Origin: Planctomycetota bacterium
GTDB taxonomy: Bacteria > Planctomycetota > Planctomycetia > Pirellulales > Pirellulaceae
DNA length: 54,216 bases
NCBI GenBank assembly: GCA_029979005.1
Contig: JAPOIJ010000009.1
Location: 1 to 54,216, forward strand
Direction: 5' to 3'
Below the pieces are notes generated by a model. It had not been told where the DNA came from and made no database searches. It saw nothing but the letters and a program-made list of their open reading frames with translations. Numbering within the stretch: the first letter of the stretch is position 1; every line of letters begins with the position of its first letter. The position numbers and the translations under genes are program-made. Positions 8,127 through 17,291 of this stretch are shown here, piece after piece.

Positions 8127-9440
8127 CTAACGGATGCAGTAGAGTTTTTTCACACCGCGAATCAACAATGAACTTCCAGCCACCGCCGGTGTTGACCAGA
8201 ATAAATCGTCGGCGATTTGGTTAGTTGCGACAATTTTCATGTTATCAGTTGCCTCGAGAACAACCGTCTTTCCTGTTTCATCCATCATGAAGACTCGATC
8301 ACCAGCTGCCCACATGGAAGCAGCCATCGAGCCCAGGCTCGTTCTTTCTTTAAAGCTGACCGAACCGTCGTCCGTAGAATAGCAAGTCAGTTTTTGTCGG
8401 CTGGGGATATAGACGTTGCCATTGACTGCGACGGGTGAAGCGAGTCCCGGGCCAGCTTGCATCACCCTCCACTCCATTCCAGCCGTTTTTAGATCTGGAG
8501 AGAAAGCGTTGGTTCCCGACATTGAGTCATTGATGGCAACCAGAGGTCCGTTACTTCTTGGTCCGCTATTCCCAAAGTATATTTTTTGCTTATCCGCAGC
8601 AGGTGAGGCACTAAACGACATGCCAATGTCCGACATGCTCCAAAGTTCGTTGCCAGTTTTCGGGTCGTAAGATCGAACGAAGCCAGAGCCGCAGGCAATT
8701 AATTCATTTCGGTTTTTATTTTTCCAAAACAGTGGGGTGGACCAAGACGTTCGGCCCTCTCGCTCTTTTCGCCAGCGGATTTTCCCTGTGGCTCCGTCAA
8801 ATGCCGTAATGAAAGATTTTTCATCGTTATCGCACTGGACAAATACGTTGCCGTCTCCGAGTGTAAGTGAACTCCCAGTACCGAAGCCATTACCTGTTGG
8901 ATAAGCTCCAATCTCTTGACGCCAAACTTCGTTTCCGTCGAAATCAAAGGCAGTGATGATTCCTACGGCGGCGAAGTAAACGTAAACGCGTTTCCCATCA
9001 GTCGCGGGGGATTCCGTCGCGTAAGAGTTTGAACCGTGGATTGGAAACTCGGGTTGTTGTTCGACGATCGTCGATTCCCAAAGTTGTTTACCGTCCTCGA
9101 GGTTGAAAGACACAACTTTAAATTTAACTTTCGTGTCAGGTTTTTTAGGGCGCATGTCCCCTACCCCTTCCATAAAACTTACCGGAGGCTTTGCGCCAAC
9201 GGCGGTTGTCAGGAAAATCTGGCCATTCGAGACAATCGGCGACGAAAGACCGCCACCCGGTAGATCGACGCTCCAGGCGACGTTCTCGCTTTCACTCCAG
9301 GTTTCCGGGAAATTAAGTTCACTCACCACTCCGTTGCCATCCGGTCCTCGAAACTGAGGCCAATCAGTGCCCTGTCCATCGACGCTCGCGTTGAATCCCA
9401 AGCTGAGCATGCACAAAAAAGTGAAGAATTTAGTTTTCAT
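8127..9440 (-). CDS. Secreted PQQ-type beta-propeller protein
   Basis: A 437-residue protein with a signal peptide (probable cleavage after VDG or VDGQ) and a mature start DWPQFRGPDGNGV, the usual opening of planctomycete PQQ-like (BamB-like) propellers. Several blades end in the W-motif pattern (GKQLWE, GNEVWRQE, GKIRWRKE, GNELWSM), giving a seven- or eight-bladed propeller. There is no clear dehydrogenase active site, so it is probably a binding or scaffold protein in the periplasm rather than a quinoprotein enzyme. A second protein of the same type is encoded at 10685-11962 on the same strand. Confidence 0.88.
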   Translation of the reverse strand: MKTKFFTFLCMLSLGFNASVDGQGTDWPQFRGPDGNGVVSELNFPETWSESENVAWSVDLPGGGLSSPIVSNGQIFLTTAVGAKPPVSFMEGVGDMRPKKPDTKVKFKVVSFNLEDGKQLWESTIVEQQPEFPIHGSNSYATESPATDGKRVYVYFAAVGIITAFDFDGNEVWRQEIGAYPTGNGFGTGSSLTLGDGNVFVQCDNDEKSFITAFDGATGKIRWRKEREGRTSWSTPLFWKNKNRNELIACGSGFVRSYDPKTGNELWSMSDIGMSFSASPAADKQKIYFGNSGPRSNGPLVAINDSMSGTNAFSPDLKTAGMEWRVMQAGPGLASPVAVNGNVYIPSRQKLTCYSTDDGSVSFKERTSLGSMAASMWAAGDRVFMMDETGKTVVLEATDNMKIVATNQIADDLFWSTPAVAGSSLLIRGVKKLYCIR

Positions 9441-9650
9441 GAGGTTCTTTTCCGACAGAGTGAACGTTTTTATCTCGCTGATCCCGCAGAAATCTCTGGG
9501 AGATAACGTGTTAGCTAGGGGTTTTCAATTGAAGTCAGAAAACGTGAAAAAAACCGCCTGTTCATCGTTGCGATTTTGGGATTCCGGCTAGAGGATTAAT
9601 TGAAGCCGGTGAGCAGCGGTTGGCGGAGATTTCTAAGCGAGTCACCCAGC

Positions 9651-10232
9651 TTAGAGTTCCGCGCTTTTAATTTGTTCGAACTCAGCCTTTGATACAAATT
9701 TTCCCTGCCAACTGTTACTAATCCAGCGATACCAAATGTAGACGTCTCCGTCATCGTCTTGATTGGCAGATAACTGATCCTGGGTAATTTCGTTCCCGAC
9801 TTCCCATTGTAAGGTGTGGTAAGTTTTTTTCTTATGGAATTGGCTGAACTCGTCGTCTGATAAATGGGCTGGCTTTCCAATGCTGTGGACGGTCACAAAC
9901 TTTGGCCGCCCGTTTTCAGCGGCGTCGAATTCGAATTGAAAAAACGCAGATGATAAATCAATCGAGTCTGAGTTTCGGCCGTCATCGACTTCGATGTAGG
10001 ACTCCATCAATTGAGCTGCTTTAAGTGCAACCTTTTTGTGGAATTTTGGGAGCCGTTTTTTTTCTTTGATGTATTGGCTACCAAGTTTTAGATTTTTTTC
10101 ACTGAGACATTCATTTGAAAGCGCCATGGAGACAACGCGATCGCGATGATGTACTGGCTTCTTTTGACAAAATTCGCATTTAGTCATCGGGCCTGACTTA
10201 GGCGATCCACACTGGAAACAGACGGCAATCAC
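9651..10232 (-). CDS. Hypothetical protein with N-terminal zinc ribbon
   Basis: A 193-residue protein beginning with a compact zinc ribbon: CFQCGSPKSGPMTKCEFC (Cys pairs near residues 5/8 and 19/22). The rest is charged, with no signal peptide, and contains an ordered acidic C-terminal part (DDDGDVYIWYRWISNSWQG). The start is GTG at 10232, supported by GGAG six bases upstream; the overlapping ATG is followed directly by a stop. Probably cytosolic. Function unknown; the ribbon could bind nucleic acid or protein. It lies between the two propeller genes without clear coupling. Confidence 0.72.
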   Translation of the reverse strand: MIAVCFQCGSPKSGPMTKCEFCQKKPVHHRDRVVSMALSNECLSEKNLKLGSQYIKEKKRLPKFHKKVALKAAQLMESYIEVDDGRNSDSIDLSSAFFQFEFDAAENGRPKFVTVHSIGKPAHLSDDEFSQFHKKKTYHTLQWEVGNEITQDQLSANQDDDGDVYIWYRWISNSWQGKFVSKAEFEQIKSAEL

Positions 10233-10597
10233 ATAACTCTCCTGTTCACAGACAGTAAAATATTTTTTGCAAGATCGAGTCGATTATTTTATTTAGTAAG
10301 CGATTGGTTTGGCCAACGCTCGTGTGAGTTGGCTAAGCAAGTATTGGTAATCTAAATCAGCTCGTTGGCAGGGAATCCTGAACTGGTATCTATGTAGAGC
10401 TATAACTGTCCGGAAATACTGCAAAGGTTAGTCCGTGCCGTACACAAGACCTTAAAAGCTGAATTCTCATCATTCTCAGTATAGCGGTGATTTGAGACGA
10501 TTGCTGTCCGAGTTGCCAAACTAATGGTTGATTAGTTGCGGGGATCCTTCGGAGAAGCCAATTGAATTGGTGATTCTTTGTTGTTATCGCTGTTTCT
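10233..10597. other. Intergenic region
   Basis: Lies between the terminator of the upstream minus-strand gene and the GTG start at 10232, and should contain the promoter of the zinc-ribbon gene. A 95-codon minus-strand frame (10390-10677) runs straight through the terminator hairpin and is rejected. Nothing else recognised. Confidence 0.5.
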
Positions 10598-10643
10598 AAA
10601 AAATAAAACCCGAACCTCTGCATCGCCTGCTGAAGTTCGGGTT
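10598..10643 (-). terminator. Intrinsic terminator of the 10685-11962 gene
   Basis: On the minus strand AACCCGAAC (10643-10635) pairs perfectly with GTTCGGGTT (10615-10607) and is followed by TTATTTTTT. It begins about 40 bases after the stop codon of the PQQ propeller gene. A nine-base-pair GC-rich stem plus U tract is a standard factor-independent terminator; the loop (about 19 bases) is long. Confidence 0.8.
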
Positions 10644-10684
10644 CAAATTGTTTGAAAATAATTGTGCCGCTATTCAATTACGAA

Positions 10685-11962
10685 TTAACGTTCAATCGAG
10701 TAACAGAGGATCTTGTCATCTTCTCTCAAATAGAGCTGACCGCCAACGATGACCGGATGAGCCCAACTGGGGCGATCTCCGCTTCCAGGCACTTTGAAGT
10801 TTGCCACTTCTTGAAACGAGCTTGGATCCGCCTTGACCAGTGTCATGACGCCATTGCTATAGCGGACATAAACATGGCCATCCGCACCGACGACGCTTGC
10901 TGACTTTTTACCTGAGCCCCTTGATTTCCACTTGATTTCTCCAGTCATCAGATCGGCACAGAACGGAAGTCCTTTGTCGTCAGAATCACCATACAAATAA
11001 TCGCCCATGAGGATGATACCGCCGTGCTTATTTGCAAGATTTGGATTGAGACCGTAGATTTCTTCAATCTTTACTTTTCCACCTGAGCCAGATTGCTTTA
11101 AAAGTGCGCCACCTCGCTTGTAACCGGCTGAAAAGAAAACGAGGTCATCCCGGACAATGGGTGTCGGAATGACCGCTGTTGTTTTGTCGATTGGATAAGA
11201 CCAAAGCAGTTCACCATCCGAGGCACGAACACCGAGAGCGCCGCTGCCGGTGGTTTGGACATAGACCTTGGTTCCGCCAATATTTGCGATCACAACTGAA
11301 GCGTGCCCGGCGCCACGATCGCCATCGCGAACCGTAGACCATTTAAGCTTGCCCGTCTTTTTATCGAGTGCGACCATCGTATTTTCAGTGCCGCCAGGTG
11401 TGCAAATGAGGTGGTCGCCGTCGATCAGTACTGATTCGCTGTATCCCCAGCTATCCGCTTTTTTACCTTGAAACTCTTTCTTAAGGTCGATTTTCCAAAG
11501 TTCTTTACCATCGGTATGAAGGCAAATTAACTTTCCGAATGGCGTGATAACATAAACCCGATCACCGTCTACTGTTGGCGTGCTACGTGAACTCTGCCAA
11601 TTGTCTGGTCCTTGGTTCCATGCTGGTCCCGTCTTTGTTCTCCAGATCCTTTTTCCAGTTTCACGGTCGAAACAGGACATGTACTCGTCTTTGTTTGACT
11701 CGGACGATAAGCCATCGCCCAGAGTGTAGAGTCGGTTGTCATCTACAGCAACACTTGCGTACCCACGACCACAGCCTTCGGCTTCCCAGACTAATTTCGG
11801 GCCTTGCGATGGCCAGTCCGCGAGGAGTCCGGTCTCCGGCGATACTCCGGTCCTTTCGGCTCCACGAAACGTTGGCCAGTTTGCCTGTTGTCCCGATGCT
11901 TGAGCCGAAACAAGTAAACACAGGATAGCTACTGGATACGATAGAAAAAAGCGAGTCTTCAT
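10685..11962 (-). CDS. Secreted PQQ-type beta-propeller protein
   Basis: A 425-residue protein with a clear signal peptide (LSYPVAILCLLVSAQASG, cleavage near QASG) and the planctomycete propeller opening NWPTFRGAERTGV. Repeated blades end with the W motif (GKRIWRT, GKELWKI, GKLKWST, GELLWSY, GEIKWKS). The protein is related in type, but not close in sequence, to the one at 8127-9440. It is presumably periplasmic; these proteins are abundant in planctomycetes and often expanded without known substrate. Transcription ends at the strong terminator at 10598-10643. Confidence 0.88.
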   Translation of the reverse strand: MKTRFFLSYPVAILCLLVSAQASGQQANWPTFRGAERTGVSPETGLLADWPSQGPKLVWEAEGCGRGYASVAVDDNRLYTLGDGLSSESNKDEYMSCFDRETGKRIWRTKTGPAWNQGPDNWQSSRSTPTVDGDRVYVITPFGKLICLHTDGKELWKIDLKKEFQGKKADSWGYSESVLIDGDHLICTPGGTENTMVALDKKTGKLKWSTVRDGDRGAGHASVVIANIGGTKVYVQTTGSGALGVRASDGELLWSYPIDKTTAVIPTPIVRDDLVFFSAGYKRGGALLKQSGSGGKVKIEEIYGLNPNLANKHGGIILMGDYLYGDSDDKGLPFCADLMTGEIKWKSRGSGKKSASVVGADGHVYVRYSNGVMTLVKADPSSFQEVANFKVPGSGDRPSWAHPVIVGGQLYLREDDKILCYSIER

Positions 11963-12271
11963 CGGTTGGTTCCACGAAAAAGGTTAATGTGAATTCGAGA
12001 ATTCAAACGGTTAAAAATTGGGTGTTTGTCTTGAGGCTAGTTAGTTTAGCAAATGGTAACGGGTGTGCGTTATACATACTTCAAAATCTTTTTCTCAGTA
12101 CGGTAACGCCCTTAGACTTTCCGATTGCTCGTTAAGCCGCGTGCTGCGAAGAAAATGCGACGCAAACCCGCCGTTTTTAGAAAAACTGGGCCCAGACAGT
12201 TCTCGTTTAGTGGGATAACGCACCCAATCAGTGGTTAGAGCTTGGTTCTCAGAGTTTGGTTCTAAGACGCG
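11963..12271. other. Intergenic region
   Basis: Just over 300 bases between two minus-strand genes. It contains an imperfect short direct repeat (AGCTTGGTTCT / AGTTTGGTTCT near 12240-12263) close to the end of the kinase gene. No RNA gene or convincing terminator was recognised; the promoter for the propeller gene should lie just above 11962. Confidence 0.45.
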
Positions 12272-14359
12272 TTAATCATGGCTTAACAAAAACATGATCC
12301 CGTGGGGGTTGGCATTAAGCCAAAGACGCGCGCCGTAAACTTGTTGATTCGTTTTATCGATGTACTCCATTTTTTCCTGAAGGTGCGCAATTGCCTCTGT
12401 CAATTCAGGACGCGTTGCGTGGAGTGGTTTCCCGACACTGTCATCAACGATTCCATCCTTTCCGTTGGAATGTAGAATGGTCTGGTACGTGTCGCAGGCA
12501 ACGATAATATCGGTAGCGACAAAGCGTCGATTGAGCTGTTGTTTTAAAATGTGATCAAGATCGCATTCGATAATTACCACGCCGTAAAGATCTTCTTCTT
12601 GAGCGTCGAAAACGGGAACCCCAGCAAAGAGAGTCACATCTTTCTGCTCGCAAGTCGCTGCATCGTGCAAGGCACCACAGGCGAGGGAAGTGTAAACTTC
12701 GTCGGGGTCATTTTGCCCAACCCGCTGAATAAACTCACTCGCTGTACCCGCCCGTAAACGGCTTCTCGGAATTGAACGAATGTTAGAGTGGACGGTGCTA
12801 TGCCTTTCTACGCGAACAAGTTCAGTGAATTCTTTACCGTCGATTCGACTGTAGACGATGCTGCGATAATCAGACTTTGCTCGTAATAACCCAGAAAAAA
12901 TTGTGATCAATCGGTCTCGCCAAGCAATGGTGTCTTCCGGTGAATTGGCGCGAATCAATTCCTGGATCGGTGGCAGGTCTGCCATGAACCGGACGTTTGT
13001 TTCCAGATCCCTGACGGATGCTTGTGTGTTGGTTCTTAACTCTCGACCTTCCATCCGTATCGTCTCATATTCGGATTGGCGCTGCCCCTGATTGACCATC
13101 CAGCGTTCGACATCATTGGCTAGTTCAGAAGCGGTTTCGTGCCTAGCGAACCTCTTTAAGGCCATCGCTTTCATGCAGATTGCCTCCAGTTCCATTGGGA
13201 TGTCTGGGCGAAGATCTCTTGGACGCGGCGACTCACTGTTTTGGATATCCTTTAAGACATCTTTAATTTTGAGCGGCGCTGAGGTTTTAGATTTTTTGGG
13301 TTCGTGGGGAGCGTAGCCAGTTAAGATCGCAAACAGAATAGCTCCGAGTCCGTAAATGTCTGCTTGATGCGAAACACTCTCGCCTGCTGCCTGCTCCGGC
13401 GACATGAAGAGTGGAGTTCCAATCACTTCGCCGGCTAAAGTCTCGGCCAAGGCTTCTCCTGAGAGTTCAACATCCCCCGATAATTCGCTGCTAAGATCAC
13501 TGTCGTCCGCTACTTTGGCGAGTCCCCAATCGAGTACCATGACCTGCCCAAAATTATCAAGTCCGATGTTTTCCGGTTTTAGGTCGCGGTGGATAACGCC
13601 TCTCGAGTGTGCGTAGGCAATTGCCTGGCAGACTCCAAGAAATGCGGTCAGTAGTCGATGGAGAATTAGAGGGTCACACTTGCCCGCTTGGCAGCGATCG
13701 TGATATTCGGTGATCGCGTCGGCGAGCGTCCTTTTTCCAACAAATCGCATGGAATAAAAGGGCTCGCCAGTTTTCCGGTCGGTTCCATATTGATAAAGAG
13801 AGACGACGTTGGGATGCTCAAGTTGGCCCGTAATTTCAGCTTCCCGCTCGAATCGCTGCCACGCTTTGGGGGATTCCAAAGCATGCCTATTCATTTCTTT
13901 AATCGCGACGTTGCGATTTAGTTTTTCATCTCTTGCCAGCCAAACATTCCCGAGGCCGCCCTCGCCTAGTTTGCGAACGATTGTGTAGGGCGAAGAAGCC
14001 TCGCGTATATCCGGTAACTGATCTTCTGTTGGATTGGGCATATCGAACTGCTGCTCGGAGGTAGAGTCTTTACTATCGAGCAGTGTGGCGGCGAGATTAG
14101 AGTCTTGTTCCATGGCTCGTAAAATCGAATCGGACATCCTTTTTTTTGCATCCTGGCTTAATCCGGATTCACCATGACTTGAGTCCGTAGCCCCGCTATT
14201 TTCGGCAATGGACTTGTCGATGGTTTTTGCAAGTTCAGCGAATGCCTTGGCCGCTTCACTGTTGGAGAGATGGGATTCCAGTTGCGCGGACTCTGCTTCG
14301 CTGAGTTCGCCATCCATAGATTTGGAAAAAAGTTCGGTTGCTTTTTTATCATTCAGCAT
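12272..14359 (-). CDS. Serine/threonine protein kinase with Cache-like sensor domain
   Basis: A 695-residue protein in three parts. Residues 1-50 (FSKSMDGELSEAESAQLESH) resemble the helical N-terminus of anti-sigma factors but lack the zinc cysteines. Residues about 125-420 are an intact Hanks-type kinase: glycine loop LGEGGLGNV, Lys154, HRDLKPEN (257-264), DWG (277-279), SPEQ (320-323). Residues about 445-695 resemble a double-Cache sensor (NVRFMADLPPIQELIRA, DYRSIVYSRIDG, GVPVFDAQEEDLYGVVIIE). No transmembrane segment is visible, although such domains are normally outside the membrane. The ATG at 14359 overlaps the sigma factor gene by 11 bases, so translation is probably coupled, and the kinase likely controls that sigma factor. 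Confidence 0.9.
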   Translation of the reverse strand: MLNDKKATELFSKSMDGELSEAESAQLESHLSNSEAAKAFAELAKTIDKSIAENSGATDSSHGESGLSQDAKKRMSDSILRAMEQDSNLAATLLDSKDSTSEQQFDMPNPTEDQLPDIREASSPYTIVRKLGEGGLGNVWLARDEKLNRNVAIKEMNRHALESPKAWQRFEREAEITGQLEHPNVVSLYQYGTDRKTGEPFYSMRFVGKRTLADAITEYHDRCQAGKCDPLILHRLLTAFLGVCQAIAYAHSRGVIHRDLKPENIGLDNFGQVMVLDWGLAKVADDSDLSSELSGDVELSGEALAETLAGEVIGTPLFMSPEQAAGESVSHQADIYGLGAILFAILTGYAPHEPKKSKTSAPLKIKDVLKDIQNSESPRPRDLRPDIPMELEAICMKAMALKRFARHETASELANDVERWMVNQGQRQSEYETIRMEGRELRTNTQASVRDLETNVRFMADLPPIQELIRANSPEDTIAWRDRLITIFSGLLRAKSDYRSIVYSRIDGKEFTELVRVERHSTVHSNIRSIPRSRLRAGTASEFIQRVGQNDPDEVYTSLACGALHDAATCEQKDVTLFAGVPVFDAQEEDLYGVVIIECDLDHILKQQLNRRFVATDIIVACDTYQTILHSNGKDGIVDDSVGKPLHATRPELTEAIAHLQEKMEYIDKTNQQVYGARLWLNANPHGIMFLLSHD

Positions 14360-14933
14360 GGGTTGCTGCCTCTTTATTGCTATTCCATTGACGACCCACG
14401 CAATTGGCAAGCCCCAGTCTCGCTCGGTGCATACGTACCCAATAATTTGACGGAGTAATAGCAAGTTCCTTACAGATTTGATCTGAATTAAGTTCTTCCA
14501 TTACGCTTAAAGTAAACACATCTGCCTGGCTTTGTGGCAAGTGAGTCAAGCATCCTCTTACGATGGCCCAAAGTTCGGTCGATTGAAGGTTGCGGTCGGG
14601 GCTGGTTGACCAGCTGGATGCACCTTTGTGGTAATTTCCATGTTGGTCAAACAAGTAATTGGAAGGATCGTGTTCTTCTGACTGGTCGTGTTGATGTTTG
14701 TTTCGTTTGCGGATGAAATCGATGATTTTTCGTTTAAGAATGCCTGTTAACCAAGCTTGCTGAGAGCCCTTTCCAGAATACTGTGAATAGTATTTGATTC
14801 CATTTAGGAAGGTCTCCTGCACGACCTCTTCTGCCGCACTTTCGTCGCGCAGCCGTTTAATCGCATAATTGAATAAAAAGTCGCCGTATTGCTCCACCCA
14901 AAATTCGGGGGTACTTTGTTCCGTGGGCACCAA
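14349..14933 (-). CDS. ECF-type RNA polymerase sigma factor
   Basis: A 194-residue sigma-70 family protein with region 2 (FLFNYAIKRLRDESAAEEVVQE, TGILKRKIIDFIRKR) and region 4 (LPQSQADVFTLSVMEELNSD, then the helix-turn-helix ITPSNYWVRMHRARLGL). It lacks regions 1 and 3, as expected for ECF factors. The start is uncertain: TTG 14933 lies seven bases after AGGA, and an in-frame GTG follows at 14930. The gene overlaps the kinase gene by 11 bases (ATGCTGAATGA). Planctomycetes have several ECF groups genetically linked to serine/threonine kinases, and this pair fits that pattern. Confidence 0.93.
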   Translation of the reverse strand: MVPTEQSTPEFWVEQYGDFLFNYAIKRLRDESAAEEVVQETFLNGIKYYSQYSGKGSQQAWLTGILKRKIIDFIRKRNKHQHDQSEEHDPSNYLFDQHGNYHKGASSWSTSPDRNLQSTELWAIVRGCLTHLPQSQADVFTLSVMEELNSDQICKELAITPSNYWVRMHRARLGLANCVGRQWNSNKEAATHAE

Positions 14934-15291
14934 GAATGTATCCTTTTTTTATTCGACCGAACTGGCTTAGTGATGTATCGAAGAGCAGTAAGCTAAGTCG
15001 AATGAGTTTTGACCTAAAGATGAGTGAGGTCGAATTTTATTTTTTGGGAACGACTTGATCCCCTTTTGGTTATAGCCGTGGTTTCAAGTTGAATCAACTG
15101 AGACGAGAGAATTGGAATGCCGCGCGAAGTGAAAGGTGTGCTGTAGCGGTGGGCATTCCGGCATTTTAAACACGATAAAAAATCGGCTGTGGTAATTGTA
15201 TTCGAGCGAGTGAGACCTGACCCACGATTTGCCAGCGAAGTTGACGAGCCGCGTCAGAAAATTTACTGGCGAAGGGAATGTTTGGAGAGGG
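14934..15291. other. Intergenic region
   Basis: About 360 bases between two minus-strand signalling genes. It should carry the promoter of the sigma factor gene (AAAAAAAGGATA just upstream of the start is its ribosome binding site). No hairpin followed by a T tract and no small gene were recognised. Confidence 0.45.
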
Positions 15292-16878
15292 TTAACCTAG
15301 TTCAACGTCGGTGTCTTGGACGTTGTCATCAACTGGAACGGCTGGTTCCGCACCGTAGGTTTCAGTGATTTTTGCCGACAGCGCATCCATGTCGATGTTC
15401 AATAAATTTCTAAGCGTTTTTTGAATATGTTTAAATTTAACGGGCAGGTTTAGCATTGCGCGTTTTTCATTAAACCACTCTTGTCGCACAAGTTTATCGA
15501 GTTTTCCGGTCACGACCAGGATGGCGGGTACCTGAGCGGTGTAGCTTCCGCTAAGAAATTTTTCGAACCAACTGATTGCTTCCTTACCGAGTCCAGCGCT
15601 GCTGAAGATTACGCAATCGACCGGAGAGTCTTCTAAAGGATCGAGATCATTGAAGCGTTCGAGACCTCGCTCAGGGTTACCGGTGATTAATACCCGATAG
15701 CCAAGATCTTTCAGGCGATCCCGCAAGTTGTCTTGGACTTTGATATTTGATTCGATCAGTAAAACTGTTTTCCCACGTCCCTCTAAATTCTTGGTCATCA
15801 GTGAGGAGTAGGCTTGTGCTTCTTTTTCAGACAGTTCTTCGTCGTATCGTTTTAAATCTCCCGATTCAATTGCGGTGAGTACGGCTTCGATTTCACTGTG
15901 GGCAAGTGCGGCCGTTTGGACTCGTTTTTTGGGATCGAGATCCATCAGGCGGTTAATGAGGATTACGATTCGGTGAGGCAGGTTTGGCTCGTGCAAGGTT
16001 ACCGGGGCAACTTCCTGAAAACGTCGGGGAGAAAGACGCTTCATCCGTTCCCGTGTTTCGAAAAGAGGGGGAACTCCGGTCACCATTTGGTAGAGCATGC
16101 AACCTAGAAAGTAGATGTCACTTTTAGGGTCGTCGCGAAGAACTGCTGTGCATCGCTCGAGTCCTGCGTAGTCGATACTGCGAGGCCCTCCTTTTCCGTC
16201 ATCCTCCCGGTCGCTGCTTACGGTTGCGAGACCAAAATCAACAAGTTTCGCTTGCCCCTTCGCTGAGAGAAGAACGTTGGAGAGTTTCATGTCTCGGTGG
16301 TAGATGCCTTGTGCTGCTGCATAGGCAAGCCCTCCCGCGATGTCCCGGCAGATTCGCAAGGCGGTGAGGTTCGGAATTCGCTTGTGTGCTTTTACGTATT
16401 CCCGAAGATTTTGACCTTCGACAAAGTCCATAACCATGTAAATCCGGCCACGGTCTTCCCCCACCTCGCTAATCGGAACGATATTGGGGTGCCGCAATCG
16501 CATTACCATTTTCGCTTCCCGCATGAACTGCTCGCGGGTGTCGTTGTCAGTACTGTATCTTTGCCGGAGCACCTTGATTGCTTTGATGTCGCCGGTTTTG
16601 CGATGGAGCGCACGATAGACTCGCGCAAACGTTCCCGCTCCAATCAGGTAAAGAACTTGCCATTGCCCGTAAAAATAGCCGCGTCTTTGGCCGTCCGCGA
16701 TTCTAGAAATCTGCCAGTTAGTCAGTTGCTCTTTCTCGAGCAGCTTCATAATGAAGTCGTTAAAACTTGCGCGACCTCTTCCCCCGGCTTCACTGAGGGT
16801 GACCTCAAGGTCTTTCGTGCTCATCAGTCCACAGTCGTGGATACGTTGAGCAAATTGTTCGGCCGTTAAATCGTTCAT
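15292..16878 (-). CDS. Serine/threonine kinase with C-terminal degenerate receiver domain
   Basis: A 528-residue protein. Residues 1-70 form a helical N-terminal module (LTAEQFAQRI, LEKEQLTNWQISRI) common in planctomycete kinases. The kinase domain (about 74-335) has IGAGTFARV, Lys102, HRDMKLSN (194-201) and DFG (214-216), so it should be active; the usual APE is replaced by AGLE within SIDYAGLER. Residues about 370-490 have the receiver fold (KTVLLIESN, LKDLGYRVLITGN, VDCVIFSS, VPAILVVTG) but the acidic pocket reads IES and the phosphoacceptor position is Ser426 rather than Asp, so phosphotransfer is unlikely. Probably a signalling scaffold. Monocistronic by position. Confidence 0.9.
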   Translation of the reverse strand: MNDLTAEQFAQRIHDCGLMSTKDLEVTLSEAGGRGRASFNDFIMKLLEKEQLTNWQISRIADGQRRGYFYGQWQVLYLIGAGTFARVYRALHRKTGDIKAIKVLRQRYSTDNDTREQFMREAKMVMRLRHPNIVPISEVGEDRGRIYMVMDFVEGQNLREYVKAHKRIPNLTALRICRDIAGGLAYAAAQGIYHRDMKLSNVLLSAKGQAKLVDFGLATVSSDREDDGKGGPRSIDYAGLERCTAVLRDDPKSDIYFLGCMLYQMVTGVPPLFETRERMKRLSPRRFQEVAPVTLHEPNLPHRIVILINRLMDLDPKKRVQTAALAHSEIEAVLTAIESGDLKRYDEELSEKEAQAYSSLMTKNLEGRGKTVLLIESNIKVQDNLRDRLKDLGYRVLITGNPERGLERFNDLDPLEDSPVDCVIFSSAGLGKEAISWFEKFLSGSYTAQVPAILVVTGKLDKLVRQEWFNEKRAMLNLPVKFKHIQKTLRNLLNIDMDALSAKITETYGAEPAVPVDDNVQDTDVELG

Positions 16879-17291
16879 ACTGAATTAGAACTTTGGCTCA
16901 GTTTGAATCTTCACGGTCAGTTGAACGTGAGGATTCGTTGCTGAAGGGATAAATGAGATAGATTGCGTTTCGTACTTAGAGTATTGCACAATAATATTGA
17001 AATGAACGGCTTGGGACAACTTTTACCGACTATTTAACGGTTTGGGCTGCGACAAAGGATGTTTTTTTGCATTGTTCCCCTTCTGCCTTTGCTTCATTCA
17101 ACTCTTCATCTCCATTTTCTGGGGATTTGGTCGCTATATCTCCTTCAACCTGAATTATTAGCATCGAGCGATTGAGGCTGCTGCCGAGTGTGTTTGTGAT
17201 GTGCGCTGAGCCCGGTATGCGAATTCATCTCGGGCGGAAGTCCAGCGTTTTAACGAGTCGGTGTGCCTAAATCGCTTTGGTCTTCAATCGT
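16879..17291. other. Intergenic region with a weak small-ORF candidate
   Basis: About 410 bases. A 44-codon minus-strand frame (17030-17164; starts MLIIQVEGDIATKSPENGDE) has plausible acidic composition but no ribosome binding site, and is left uncalled. The remaining sequence should hold the promoter of the kinase gene. No stable terminator was seen for the coiled-coil gene that ends at 17292. Confidence 0.4.

Noticed and set aside
10390-10677. 95-codon minus-strand frame between the zinc-ribbon and propeller genes
   Set aside because: It runs through a strong intrinsic terminator and has no resemblance to known proteins.
14360-14464. Longer start (TTG 14464) for the Cache-domain kinase
   Set aside because: It would overlap the sigma factor gene by more than 100 bases; ATG 14359 gives the usual short overlap for coupled genes.
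17030-17164. 44-codon acidic open frame in the gap before the second kinase gene
   Set aside because: Plausible composition but no ribosome binding site; conservation would be needed to call it.
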